From Acanthococcus lagerstroemiae (Eukaryota > Arthropoda > Insecta > Hemiptera > Eriococcidae), in NCBI GenBank assembly GCA_031841125.1, contig JAJSSI010000029.1:2564-66563 (forward strand): a DNA stretch of 64,000 nucleotides, written 5' to 3'. Below are positions 15,101 through 30,100 of this stretch, piece after piece. The notes beneath the pieces were generated by a model. That model was given only the letters and a program-made list of their open reading frames with translations, had not been told where the DNA came from and made no database searches. A program made the position numbers and the translations under genes. How positions within the stretch are numbered: the first letter of the stretch is position 1; each line of letters begins with the position of its first letter.

Positions 15101-18100
15101 GAATTCGAATCCGTTGTCAAAATTGAGCTAGAGTCATTTTTTGACCCAAATTGATCAATTTTCCCAACTTTTTTGAGTGTACCTCAAGAACGGAGGGTCG
15201 CCGCCAAATGGGAACCACTTATTCGAACTCAGCGTGAAAAACTGAGTAAGAAACACTCATTAATTCGAAATTTTTGATTTTCTCAAATTTTGAAAATTTC
15301 TCCATACTATACATCATGTATTTTTTTGGGCGAAAAATTTTCGGGGAGCTACGGCGTCGGCGCTGGTGCTAGTACTCAATTTTCGAGACGAATTCGAATC
15401 CGTTGTCGAAATTGAGCTAGAGTCATTTTTTGACCCAAATTGATCAATTTTCCCAACTTTTTTGAGTGTACCTCAAGAACGGAGGGTCGCCGCCAAATGG
15501 GAACCACTTATTCGAACTCAGCGTGAAAAACTGAGTAAGAAACACTCATTAATTTGAAATTTTTGATTTTCTCAAATTTTGAAAATTTCTCCATACTATA
15601 CATCATGTCTTTTTTTGGGCGAAAAAATTTTCGGGAGAGCTACGGCGTCGGCGCTGGTGCTAAGTACTCAATTTTTCGAGACGAATTCGAATCCGTTGTC
15701 AAAATTGAGCTAGAGTCATTTTTTGACCCAAATTGATCAATTTTCCCAACTTTTTGAGTGTACCTCAAGAACGGAGGGTCGCCGCCAAATGGGAACCACT
15801 TATTCGAACTCAGCGTGAAAAACTGAGTAAGAAACACTCATTAATTCGAAATTTTTGATTTTCTCAAATTTTGAAAATTTCTCCATACTATACATCATGT
15901 CTTTTTTGGGCGAAAAAATTTTCGGAGAGCTACGGCGTCGGCGCTGGTGCTAAGTACTCAATTTTTCGAGACGAATTCGAATCCGTTGTCGAAATTGAGC
16001 TAGAGTCATTTTTTGACCCAAATTGATCAATTTTCCCAACTTTTTTGAGTGTACCTCAAGAACGGAGGGTCGCCGCCAAATGGGAACCACTTATTCGAAC
16101 TCAGCGTGAAAAACTGAGTAAGAAACACTCATTAATTTGAAATTTTTGATTTTCTCAAATTTTGAAAATTTCTCCATACTATACATCATGTCTTTTTTTG
16201 GGCGAAAAAATTTTCGGAGAGCTACGGCGTCGGCGCTGGTGCTAAGTACTCAATTTTTCGAGACGAATTCGAATCCGTTGTCGAAATTGAGCTAGAGTCA
16301 TTTTTTGACCCAAATTGATCAATTTTCCCAACTTTTTTGAGTGTACCTCAAGAACGGAGGGTCGCCGCCAAATGGGAACCACTTATTCGAACTCAGCGTG
16401 AAAAACTGAGTAAGAAACACTCATTAATTCGAAATTTTTGATTTTCTCAAATTTTGAAATTTCTCCATACTATACATCATGTCTTTTTTTGGGCGAAAAA
16501 ATTTTCGGAGAGCTACGGCGTCGGCGCTGGTGCTAAGTACTCAATTTTTCGAGACGAATTCGAATCCGTTGTCAAAATTGAGCTAGAGTCATTTTTTGAC
16601 CCAAATTGATCAATTTTCCCAACTTTTTGAGTGTACCTCAAGAACGGAGGGTCGCCGCCAAATGGGAACCACTTATTCGAACTCAGCGTGAAAAACTGAG
16701 TAAGAAACACTCATTAATTCGAAATTTTTGATTTTCTCAAATTTTGAAAATTTCTCCATACTATACATCATGTCTTTTTTTGGGCGAAAAAATTTTCGGG
16801 GAGCTACGGCGTCGGCGCTGGTGCTAAGTACTCAATTTTTCGAGACGAATTCGAATCCGTTGTCGAAATTGAGCTAGAGTCATTTTTTGACCCAAATTGA
16901 TCAATTTTCCCAACTTTTTTGAGTGTACCTCAAGAACGGAGGGTCGCCGCCAAATGGGAACCACTTATTCGAACTCAGCGTGAAAAACTGAGTAAGAAAC
17001 ACTCATTAATTTGAAATTTTTGATTTTCTCAAATTTTGAAAATTTCTCCATACTATACATCATGTCTTTTTTTGGGCGAAAAAATTTTCGGAGAGCTACG
17101 GCGTCGGCGCTGGTGCTAAGTACTCAATGTTTCGAGACGAATTCGAATCCGTTGTCGAAATTGAGCTAGAGTCATTTTTTGACCCAAATTGATCAATTTT
17201 CCCAACTTTTTTGAGTGTACCTCAAGAACGGAGGGTCGCCGCCAAATGGGAACCACTTATTCGAACTCAGCGTGAAAAACTGAGTAAGAAACACTCATTA
17301 ATTTGAAATTTTTGATTTTTTCAAATTTTGAAAATTTCTCCATATTATACATCATGTCTTTTTTTGGGCGAAAAAATTTTCGGAGAGCTACGGCGTCGGC
17401 GCTGGTGCTAAGTACTCAATTTTTCGAGACGAATTCGAATCCGTTGTCAAAATTGAGCTAGAGTCATTTTTTGACCCAAATTGATCAATTTTCCCAACTT
17501 TTTTGAGTGTACCTCAAGAACGGAGGGTCGCCGCCAAATGGGAACCACTTATTCGAACTCAGCGTGAAAAACTGAGTAAGAAACACTCATTAATTTGAAA
17601 TTTTTGATTTTCTCAAATTTTGAAAATTTCTCCATACTATACATCATGTCTTTTTTGGGCGAAAAAATTTTCGGGGAGCTACGGCGTCGGCGCTGGTGCT
17701 AAGTACTCAATTTTTCGAGACGAATTCGAATCCGTTGTCAAATTGAGCTAGAGTCATTTTTTGACCCAAATTGATCAATTTTCCCAACTTTTTTGAGTGT
17801 ACCTCAAGAACGGAGGGTCGCCGCCAAATGGGAACACTTATTCGAACTCAGCGTGAAAAACTGAGTAAGAAACACTCATTAATTCGAAATTTTTGATTTT
17901 CTCAAATTTTGAAAATTTCTCCATACTATACATCATGTCTTTTTTTGGGCGAAAAAATTTTCGGGAGCTACGGCGTCGGCGCTGGTGCTAGTACTCAATT
18001 TTCGAGACGAATTCGAATCCGTTGTCGAAATTGAGCTAGAGTCATTTTTTGACCCAAATTGATCAATTTTCCAACTTTTTTGAGTGTACCTCAAGAACGG

Positions 18101-21100
18101 AGGGTCGCCGCCAAATGGGAACCACTTATTCGAACTCAGCGTGAAAAACTGAGTAAGAAACACTCATTAATTTGAAATTTTTGATTTTCTCAAATTTTGA
18201 AAATTTCTCCATACTATACATCATGTCTTTTTTTGGGCGAAAAAATTTTCGGGGAGCTACGGCGTCGGCGCTGGTGCTAAGTACTCAATTTTTCGAGACG
18301 AATTCGAATCCGTTGTCGAATTGAGCTAGAGTCATTTTTTGACCCAAATTGATCAATTTCCCAACTTTTTTGAGTGTACCTCAAGAACGGAGGGTCGCCG
18401 CCAAATGGGAACCACTTATTCGAACTCAGCGTGAAAAACTGAGTAAGAAACACTCATTAATTCGAAATTTTTGATTTTCTCAAATTTTGAAAATTTCTCC
18501 ATACTATACATCATGTCTTTTTTTGGGCGAAAAAATTTTCGGGGAGCTACGGCGTCGGCGCTGGTGCTAAGTACTCAATTTTTCGAGACGAATTCGAATC
18601 CGTTGTCGAAATTGAGCTAGAGTCATTTTTTGACCCAAATTGATCAATTTTCCCAACTTTTTTGAGTGTACCTCAAGAACGGAGGGTCGCCGCTGAATGG
18701 GAACCATTTATTCGAACTCAGCGTGAAAAACTGAGTAAGAAACACTCATTAATTCGAAATTTTTGATTTTCTCAAATTTTGAAAATTTCTCCATACTATA
18801 CATCATGTCTTTTTTGGGCGAAAAAATTTTCGGAGAGCTACGGCGTCGGCGCTGGTGCTAAGTACTCAATTTTTCGAGACGAATTCGAATCCGTTGTCAA
18901 AATTGAGCTAGAGTCATTTTTTGACCCAAATTGATCAATTTTCCCAACTTTTTTGAGTGTACCTCAAGAACGGAGGGTCGCCGCCAAATGGGAACCAATT
19001 ATTCGAACTCAGCGTGAAAAACTGAGTAAGAAACACTCATTAATTTGAAATTTTTGATTTTCTCAAATTTTGAAAATTTCTCCATACTATACATCATGTC
19101 TTTTTTTGGGCGAAAAAATTTTCGGGGAGCTACGGCGTCGGCGCTGGTGCTAAGTACTCAATTTTTCGAGACGAATTCGAATCCGTTGTCGAAATTGAGC
19201 TAGAGTCATTTTTTGACCCAAATTGATCAATTTTCCCAACTTTTTTGAGTGTACCTCAAGAACGGAGGGTCGCCGCCAAATGGGAACCACTTATTCGAAC
19301 TCAGCGTGAAAAACTGAGTAAGAAACACTCATTAATTTGAAATTTTTGATTTTTCAAATTTTGAAAATTTCTCCATACTATACATCATGTCTTTTTTGGG
19401 CGAAAAAATTTTCGGGGAGCTACGGCGTCGGCGCTGGTGCTAAGTACTCAATTTTTCGAGACGAATTCGAATCCGTTGTCGAAATTGAGCTAGAGTCATT
19501 TTTTGACCCAAATTGATCAATTTTCCCAACTTTTTTGAGTGTACCTCAAGAACGGAGGGTCGCCGCCAAATGGGAACCACTTATTCGAACTCAGCGTGAA
19601 AAACTGAGTAAGAAACACTCATTAATTTGAAATTTTTGATTTTCTCAAATTTTGAAAATTTCTCCATACTATACATCATGTCTTTTTTTGGGCGAAAAAA
19701 TTTTCGGAGAGCTACGGCGTCGGCGCTGGTGCTAAGTACTCAATTTTTCGAGACGAATTCGAATCCGTTGTCAAAATTGAGCTAGAGTCATTTTTTGACC
19801 CAAATTGATCAATTTTCCCAACTTTTTTGAGTGTACCTCAAGAACGGAGGGTCGCCGCCAAATGGGAACCACTTATTCGAACTCAGCGTGAAAAACTGAG
19901 TAAGAAACACTCATTAATTTGAAATTTTTGATTTTCTCAAATTTTGAAAATTTCTCCATACTATACATCATGTCTTTTTTTGGGCGAAAAAATTTTCGGG
20001 GAGCTACGGCGTCGGCGCTGGTGCTAAGTACTCAATTTTCGAGACGAATTCGAATCCGTTGTCGAAATTGAGCTAGAGTCATTTTTTGACCCAAATTGAT
20101 CAATTTTCCCAACTTTTTTGAGTGTACCTCAAGAACGGAGGGTCGCCGCCAAATGGGAACCACTTATTCGAACTCAGCGTGAAAAACTGAGTAAGAAACA
20201 CTCATTAATTCGAAATTTTTGATTTTCTCAAATTTTGAAAATTTCTCCATACTATACATCATGTCTTTTTTGGGCGAAAAAATTTTCGGGGAGCTACGGC
20301 GTCGGCGCTGGTGCTAGTACTCAATTTTTCGAGACGAATTCGAATCCGTTGTCGAAATTGAGCTAGAGTCATTTTTTGACCCAAATTGATCAATTTTCCC
20401 AACTTTTTTGAGTGTACCTCAAGAACGGAGGGTCGCCGCCAAATGGGAACCACTTATTCGAACTCAGCGTGAAAAACTGAGTAAGAAACACTCATTAATT
20501 CGAAATTTTTGATTTTCTCAAATTTTGAAAATTTCTCCATACTATACATCATGTCTTTTTTTGGGCGAAAAAATTTTCGGAGAGCTACGGCGTCGGCGCT
20601 GGTGCTAAGTACTCAATTTTTCGAGACGAATTCGAATCCGTTGTCAAAATTGAGCTAGAGTCATTTTTTGACCCAAATTGATCAATTTTCCCAACTTTTT
20701 TGAGTGTACCTCAAGAACGGAGGGTCGCCGCCAAATGGGAACCACTTATTCGAACTCAGCGTGAAAAACTGAGTAAGAAACACTCATTAATTCGAAATTT
20801 TTGATTTTCTCAAATTTTGAAAATTTCTCCATACTATACATCATGTATTTTTTTGGGCGAAAAAATTTTCGGGGAGCTACGGCGTCGGCGCTGGTGCTAA
20901 GTACTCAATTTTTCGAGACGAATTCGAATCCGTTGTCGAAATTGAGCTAGAGTCATTTTTTGACCCAAATTGATCAATTTTCCCAACTTTTTTGAGTGTA
21001 CCTCAAGAACGGAGGGTCGCCGCCAAATGGGAACCACTTATTCGAACTCAGCGTGAAAAACTGAGTAAGAAACACTCATTAATTTGAAATTTTTGATTTT

Positions 21101-24100
21101 CTCAAATTTTGAAAATTTCTCCATACTATACATCATGTACTTTTTTGGGCGAAAAAATTTTCGGGGAGCTACGGCGTCGGCGCTGGTGCTAAGTACTCAA
21201 TTTTTCGAGACGAATTCGAATCCGTTGTCGAAATTGAGCTAGAGTCATTTTTTGACCCAAATTGATCAATTTTCCCAACTTTTTTGAGTGTACCTCAAGA
21301 ACGGAGGGTCGCCGCCAAATGGGAACACTTATTCGAACTCAGCGTGAAAAACTGAGTAAGAAACACTCATTAATTCGAAATTTTTGATTTTCTCAAATTT
21401 TGAAAATTTCTCCATACTTATACATCATGTCTTTTTTGGGCGAAAAAATTTTCGGAGAGCTACGGCGTCGGCGCTGGTGCTAAGTACTCAATTTTTCGAG
21501 ACGAATTCGAATCCGTTGTCGAAATTGAGCTAGAGTCATTTTTTGACCCAAATTGATCAATTTTCCCAACTTTTTTGAGTGTACCTCAAGAACGGAGGGT
21601 CGCCGCCAAATGGGAACCACTTATTCGAACTCAGCGTGAAAAACTGAGTAAGAAACACTCATTAATTCGAAATTTTTGATTTTCTCAAATTTTGAAAATT
21701 TCTCCATACTATACATCATGTATTTTTTTGGGCGAAAAAATTTTCGGAGAGCTACGGCGTCGGCGCTGGTGCTAAGTACTCAATTTTTCGAGACGAATTC
21801 GAATCCGTTGTCAAAATTGAGCTAGAGTCATTTTTTGACCCAAATTGATCAATTTTCCCAACTTTTTTGAGTGTACCTCAAGAACGGAGGGTCGCCGCCA
21901 AATGGGAACCACTTATTCGAACTCAGCGTGAAAAACTGAGTAAGAAACACTCATTAATTTGAAATTTTTGATTTTCTCAAATTTTGAAAATTTCTCCATA
22001 CTATACATCATGTCTTTTTTTGGGCGAAAAAAATTTCGGAGAGCTACGACGTCGGCGCTGGTGCTAAGTACTCAATTTTTCGAGACGAATTCGAATCCGT
22101 TGTCAAAATTGAGCTAGAGTCATTTTTTGACCCAAATTGATCAATTTCCCCAACTTTTTTGAGTGTACCTCAAGAACGGAGGGTCGCCGCCAAATGGGAA
22201 CCACTTATTCGAACTCAGCGTGAAAAACTGAGTAAGAAACACTCATTAATTCGAAATTTTTGATTTTCTCAAATTTTGAAAATTTCTCCATACTATACAT
22301 CATGTATTTTTTTGGGCGAAAAAATTTTCGGGGAGCTACGGCGTCGGCGCTGGTGCTAAGTACTCAATTTTTCGAGACGAATTCGAATCCGTTGTCGAAA
22401 TTGAGCTAGAGTCATTTTTTGACCCAAATTGATCAATTTTCCCAACTTTTTTGAGTGTACCTCAAGAACGGAGGGTCGCCGCCTAATGGGAACCACTTAT
22501 TCGAACTCAGCGTGAAAAACTGAGTAAGAAACACTCATTATTTCGAAATTTTTGATTTTCTCAAATTTTGAAAATTTCTCCATACTATATACATCATGTC
22601 TTTTTTTAAGCGAAAAAATTTTCGGAGAGCTACGGCGTCGGCGCTGGTGCTAGTTACTCAATTTTTCGAGACGAATTCGAATCCGTTGTCGAAATTGAGC
22701 TAGAGTCATTTTTTGACCCAAATTGATCAATTTTCCCAACTTTTTTGAGTGTACCTCAAGAACGGAGGGTCGCCGCCAAATGGGAACCACTTATTCGAAC
22801 TCAGCGTGAAAAACTGAGTAAGAAACACTCATTAATTTGAAATTTTTGATTTTCTCAAATTTTGAAAATTTCTCCATACTATACATCATGTCTTTTTTTG
22901 GGCGAAAAAATTTTCGGGGAGCTACGGCGTCGGCGCTGGTGCTAGTACTCAATTTTTCGAGACGAATTCGAATCCGTTGTCGAAATTGAGCTAGAGTCAT
23001 TTTTTGACCCAAATTGATCAATTTCCCAACTTTTTTGAGTGTACCTCAAGAACGGAGGGTCGCCGCCAAATGGGAACCACTTATTCGAACTCAGCGTGAA
23101 AAACTGAGTAAGAAACACTCATTAATTCGAAATTTTTGATTTTTCAAATTTTGAAAATTTCTCCATACTATACATCATGTATTTTTTTGGGCGAAAAAAT
23201 TTTCGGGGAGCTACGGCGTCGGCGCTGGTGCTAGTACTCAATTTTTCGAGACGAATTCGAATCCGTTGTCGAAATTGAGCTAGAGTCATTTTTTGACCCA
23301 AATTGATCAATTTTCCCAACTTTTTTGAGTGTACCTCAAGAACGGAGGGTCGCCGCCAAATGGGAACCACTTATTCGAACTCAGCGTGAAAAACTGAGTA
23401 AGAAACACTCATTAATTTGAAATTTTTGATTTTCTCAAATTTTGAAAATTTCTCCATACTATACATCATGTCTTTTTTTGGGCGAAAAAATTTTCGGAGA
23501 GCTACGGCGTCGGCGCTGGTGCTAAGTACTCAATTTTTCGAGACGAATTCGAATCCGTTGTCGAAATTGAGCTAGAGTCATTTTTTGACCCAAATTGATC
23601 AATTTTCCCAACTTTTTTGAGTGTACCTCAAGAACGGAGGGTCGCCGCCAAATGGGAACACTTATTCGAACTCAGCGTGAAAAACTGAGTAAGAAACACT
23701 CATTAATTCGAAATTTTTGATTTTCTCAAATTTTGAAAATTTCTCCATACTATACATCATGTCTTTTTTTGGGCGAAAAAATTTTCGGAGAGCTACGGCG
23801 TCGGCGCTGGTGCTAAGTACTCAATTTTTCGAGACGAATTCGAATCCGTTGTCAAAATTGAGCTAGAGTCATTTTTTGACCCAAATTGATCAATTTTCCC
23901 AACTTTTTTGAGTGTACCTCAAGAACGGAGGGTCGCCGCCAAATGGGAACCACTTATTCGAACTCAGCGTGAAAAACTGAGTAAGAAACACTCATTTAAT
24001 TCGAAATTTTTGATTTTCTCAAATTTTGAAAATTTCTCCATACTATACATCATGTCTTTTTTTGGGCGAAAAAATTTTCGGGAGCTACGGCGTCGGCGCT

Positions 24101-27100
24101 GGTGCTAAGTACTCAATTTTTCGAGACGAATTCGAATCCGTTGTCGAAATTGAGCTAGAGTCATTTTTTGACCCAAATTGATCAATTTTCCCAACTTTTT
24201 TGAGTGTACCTCAAGAACGGAGGGTCGCCGCCAAATGGGAACCACTTATTCGAACTCAGCGTGAAAAACTGAGTAAGAAACACTCATTAATTTGAAATTT
24301 TTGATTTTCTCAAATTTTGAAAATTTCTCCATACTATACATCATGTCTTTTTTTGGGCGAAAAAATTTTCGGGGAGCTACGGCGTCGGCGCTGGTGCTAA
24401 GTACTCAATTTTTCGAGACGAATTCGAATCCGTTGTCGAAATTGAGCTAGAGTCATTTTTTGACCCAAATTGATCAATTTTCCCAACTTTTTTGAGTGTA
24501 CCTCAAGAACGGAGGGTCGCCGCCAAATGGGAACCACTTATTCGAACTCAGCGTGAAAAACTGAGTAAGAAACACTCATTAATTCGAAATTTTGATTTTC
24601 TCAAATTTTGAAAATTTCTCCATATATATACATGTCTTTTTTTGGGCGAAAAAATTTTCGGGGAGCTACGGCGTCGGCGCTGGTGCTAAGTACTCAATTT
24701 TTCGAGACGAATTCGAATCCGTTGTCAAATTGAGCTAGAGTCATTTTTTGACCCAAATTGATCAATTTTCCCAACTTTTTTGAGTGTACCTCAAGAACGG
24801 AGGGTCGCCGCCAAATGGGAACCACTTATTCGAACTCAGCGTGAAAAACTGAGTAAGAAACACTCATTAATTTGAAATTTTTGATTTTCTCAAATTTTGA
24901 AAATTTCTCCATACTATACATCATGTCTTTTTTTGGGCGAAAAAATTTTCGGAGAGCTACGGCGTCGGCGCTGGTGCTAAGTACTCAATTTTTCGAGACG
25001 AATTCGAATCCGTTGTCAAAATTGAGCTAGAGTCATTTTTTGACCCAAATTGATCAATTTTCCCAACTTTTTTGAGTGTACCTCAAGAACGGAGGGTCGC
25101 CGCCAAATGGGAACCACTTATTCGAACTCAGCGTGAAAAACTGAGTAAGAAACACTCATTAATTCGAAATTTTTGATTTTCTCAAATTTTGAAAATTTCT
25201 CCATACTATACATCATGTCTTTTTTTGGGCGAAAAAATTTTCGGAGAGCTACGGCGTCGGCGCTGGTGCTAAGTACTCAATTTTTCGAGACGAATTCGAA
25301 TCCGTTGTCGAAATTGAGCTAGAGTCATTTTTTGACCCAAATTGATCAATTTTCCCAACTTTTTTGAGTGTACCTCAAGAACGGAGGGTCGCCGCCAAAT
25401 GGGAACCACTTATTCGAACTCAGCGTGAAAAACTGAGTAAGAAACACTCATTAATTTGAAATTTTGATTTTCTCAAATTTTGAAAATTTCTCCATACCAT
25501 ACATCATGTCTTTTTTTGGGCGAAAAAATTTTCGGAGAGCTACGGCGTCGGCGCTGGTGCTAAGTACTCAATTTTTCGAGACGAATTCGAATCCGTTGTC
25601 GAAATTGAGCTAGAGTCATTTTTTGACCCAAATTGATCAATTTTCCCAACTTTTTTGAGTGTACCTCAAGAACGGAGGGTCGCCGCCAAATGGGAACCAC
25701 TTATTCGAACTCAGCGTGAAAAACTGAGTAAGAAACACTCATTAATTTGAAATTTTTGATTTTCTCAAATTTTGAAAATTTCTCCATACTATACATCATG
25801 TCTTTTTTTGGGCGAAAAAATTTTCGGAGAGCTACGGCGTCGGCGCTGGTGCTAAGTACTCAATGTTTCGAGACGAATTCGAATCCGTTGTCGAAATTGA
25901 GCTAGAGTCATTTTTTGACCCAAATTGATCAATTTTCCCAACTTTTTTGAGTGTACCTCAAGAACGGAGGTTCGCCGCCAAATGGGAACCACTTATTCGA
26001 ACTCAGCGTGAAAAACTGAGTAAGAAACACTCATTAATTCGAAATTTTTGATTTTCTCAAATTTTGAAAATTTCTCCATACTATACATCATGTCTTTTTT
26101 GGGCGAAAAAATTTTCGGAGAGCTACGGCGTCGGCGCTGGTGCTAAGTACTCAATTTTTCGAGACGAATTCGAATCCGTTGTCGAAATTGAGCTAGAGTC
26201 ATTTTTTGACCCAAATTGATCAATTTTCCCAACTTTTTTGAGTGTACCTCAAGAACGGAGGGTCGCCGCCAAATGGGAACCACTTATTCGAACTCAGCGT
26301 GAAAAACTGAGTAAGAAACACTCATTAATTCGAAATTTTTGATTTTCTCAAATTTTGAAAATTTCTCCATACTATACATCATGTATTTTTTTGGGCGAAA
26401 AAATTTTCGGAGAGCTACGGCGTCGGCGCTGGTGCTAAGTATTCAATTTTTCGAGACGAATTCGAATCCGTTGTCAAATTGAGCTAGAGTCATTTTTTGA
26501 CCCAAATTGATCAATTTTCCCAACTTTTTTGAGTGTACCTCAAGAACGGAGGGTCGCCGCCAAATGGGAACCACTTATTCGAACTCAGCGTGAAAAATTG
26601 AGTAAGAAACACTCATTAATTTGAAATTTTTGATTTTCTCAAATTTTGAAAATTTCTCCATACTATACATCATGTCTTTTTTTGGGCGAAAAAATTTTCG
26701 GAGAGCTACGGCGTCGGCGCTGGTGCTAGTACTCAATTTTTCGAGACGAATTCGAATCCGTTGTCGAAATTGAGCTAGAGTCATTTTTTGACCCAAATTG
26801 ATCAATTTTCCCAACTTTTTTGAGTGTACCTCAAGAACGGAGGGTCGCCGCCAAATGGGAACCACTTATTCGAACTCAGCGTGAAAAACTGAGTAAGAAA
26901 CACTCATTAATTCGAAATTTTTGATTTTCTCAAATTTTGAAAATTTCTCCATACTATACATCATGTCTTTTTTTGGGCGAAAAAATTTTCGGGGAGCTAC
27001 GGCGTCGGCGCTGGTGCTAAGTTACTCAATTTTTCGAGACGAATTCGAATCCGTTGTCGAAATTGAGCTAGAGTCATTTTTTGACCCAAATTGATCAATT

Positions 27101-30100
27101 TTCCCAACTTTTTTGAGTGTACCTCAAGAACGGAGGGTCGCCGCCAAATGGGAACCACTTATTCGAACTCAGCGTGAAAAACTGAGTAAGAAACACTCAT
27201 TAATTTGAAATTTTTGATTTTTTCAAATTTTGAAAATTTCTCCATACTATATACATCATGTCTTTTTTTGGGCGAAAAAATTTTCGGGGAGCTACGGCGT
27301 CGGCGCTGGTGCTAAGTACTCAATTTTTCGAGACGAATTCGAATCCGTTGTCGAAATTGAGCTAGAGTCATTTTTTGACCCAAATTGATCAATTTTCCCA
27401 ACTTTTTTGAGTGTACCTCAAGAACGGAGGGTCGCCGCCAAATGGGAACCACTTATTCGAACTCAGCGTGAAAAACTGAGTAAGAAACACTCATTAATTT
27501 GAAATTTTTGATTTTCTCAAATTTTGAAAATTCTCCATACTATACATCATGTCTTTTTTTGGGCGAAAAAATTTTCGGGGAGCTACGGCGTCGGCGCTGG
27601 TGCTAGTACTCAATTTTTCGAGACGAATTCGAATCCGTTGTCGAAATTGAGCTAGAGTCATTTTTTGACCCAAATTGATCAATTTTCCCAACTTTTTTGA
27701 GTGTACCTCAAGAACGGAGGGTCGCCGCCAAATGGGAACCACTTATTCGAACTCAGCGTGAAAAACTGAGTAAGAAACACTCATTAATTCGAAATTTTTG
27801 ATTTTCTCAAATTTTGAAAATTTCTCCATACTATACATCATGTCTTTTTTTGGGCGAAAAAATTTTCGGGGAGCTACGGCGTCGGCGCTGGTGCTAAGTA
27901 CTCAATTTTTCGAGACGAATTCGAATCCGTTGTCGAAATTGAGCTAGAGTCATTTTTTGACCCAAATTGATCAATTTTCCCAACTTTTTTGAGTGTACCT
28001 CAAGAACGGAGGGTCGCCGCCAAATGGGAACCACTTATTCGAACTCAGCGTGAAAAACTGAGTAAGAAACACTCATTAATTTGAAATTTTTGATTTTCTC
28101 AAATTTTGAAAATTTCTCCATACTATACATCATGTCTTTTTTTGGGCGAAAAAATTTTCGGAGAGCTACGGCGTCGGCGCTGGTGCTAAGTACTCAATTT
28201 TTCGAGACGAATTCGAATCCGTTGTCAAAATTGAGCTAGAGTCATTTTTTGACCCAAATTGATCAATTTTCCCAACTTTTTTGAGTGTACCTCAAGAACG
28301 GAGGGTCGCCGCCAAATGGGAACCACTTATTCGAACTCAGCGTGAAAAACTGAGTAAGAAACACTCATTAATTCGAAATTTTTGATTTTCTCAAATTTTG
28401 AAAATTTCTCCATACTATACATCATGTCTTTTTTTGGGCGAAAAAATTTTCGGGAGCTACGGCGTCGGCGCTGGTGCTAAGTACTCAATTTTCGAGACGA
28501 ATTCGAATCCGTTGTCGAAATTGAGCTAGAGTCATTTTTTGACCCAAATTGATCAATTTTCCCAACTTTTTTGAGTGTACCTCAAGAACGGAGGGTCGCC
28601 GCCAAATGGGAACCACTTATTCGAACTCAGCGTGAAAAACTGAGTAAGAAACACTCATTAATTTGAAATTTTTGATTTTCTCAAATTTTGAAAATTTCTC
28701 CATACTATACATCATGTCTTTTTTTGGGCGAAAAAATTTTCGGGGAGCTACGGCGTCGGCGCTGGTGCTAAGTACTCAATTTTCGAGACGAATTCGAATC
28801 CGTTGTCGAAATTGAGCTAGAGTCATTTTTTGACCCAAATTGATCAATTTTCCCAACTTTTTTGAGTGTACCTCAAGAACGGAGGGTCGCCGCCAAATGG
28901 GAACCACTTATTCGAACTCAGCGTGAAAAACTGAGTAAGAAACACTCATTAATTTGAAATTTTTGATTTTCTCAAATTTTGAAAATTTCTCCATACTATA
29001 TACATCATGTCTTTTTTTGGGCGAAAAAATTTTCGGGGAGCTACGGCGTCGGCGCTGGTGCTAAGTACTCAATTTTTCGAGACGAATTCGAATCCGTTGT
29101 CGAAATTGAGCTAGAGTCATTTTTTGACCCAATTGATCAATTTTCCCAACTTTTTTGAGTGTACCTCAAGAACGGAGGGTCGCCGCCAAATGGGAACCAC
29201 TTATTCGAACTCAGCGTGAAAAACTGAGTGAGAAACATTCATTAATTCGAAATTTTTGATTTTCTCAAATTTTGAAAATTTCTCCATACTATTATATATC
29301 ATGTCTTTTTTTGGGCGAAAAAATTTTCGGAGAGCTACGGCGTCGGCGCTGGTGCTAAGTACTCAATTTTTCGAGACGAATTCGAATCCGTTGTCGAAAT
29401 TGAGCTAGAGTCATTTTTTGACCCAAATTGATCAATTTTCCCAACTTTTTTGAGTGTACCTCAAGAACGGAGGGTCGCCGCCAAATGGGAACCACTTATT
29501 CGAACTCAGCGTGAAAAACTGAGTAAGAAACACTCATTAATTCGAAATTTTTGATTTTCTCAAATTTTGAAAATTTCTCCATACTATACATCATGTCTTT
29601 TTTTGGGCGAAAAAATTTTCGGGGAGCTACGGCGTCGGCGCTGGTGCTAAGTACTCAATTTTTCGAGACGAATTCGAATCCGTTGTCGAAATTGAGCTAG
29701 AGTCATTTTTTGACCCAAATTGATCAATTTTCCCAACTTTTTTGAGTGTACCTCAAGAACGGAGGGTCGCCGCCAAATGGGAACCACTTATTCGAACTCA
29801 GCGTGAAAAACTGAGTAAGAAACACTCATTAATTTGAAATTTTTGATTTTCTCAAATTTTGAAAATTTCTCCATACATCATGTCTGTTTTTGGGCGAAAA
29901 AATTTTCGGAGAGCTACGGCGTCGGCGCTGGTGCTAAGTACTCAATTTTTCGAGACGAATTCGAATCCGTTGTCGAAATTGAGCTAGAGTCATTTTTTGA
30001 CCCAAATTGATCAATTTTCCCAACTTTTTTGAGTGTACCTCAAGAACGGAGGGTCGCCGCCAAATGGGAACCACTTATTCGAACTCAGCGTGAAAAACTG

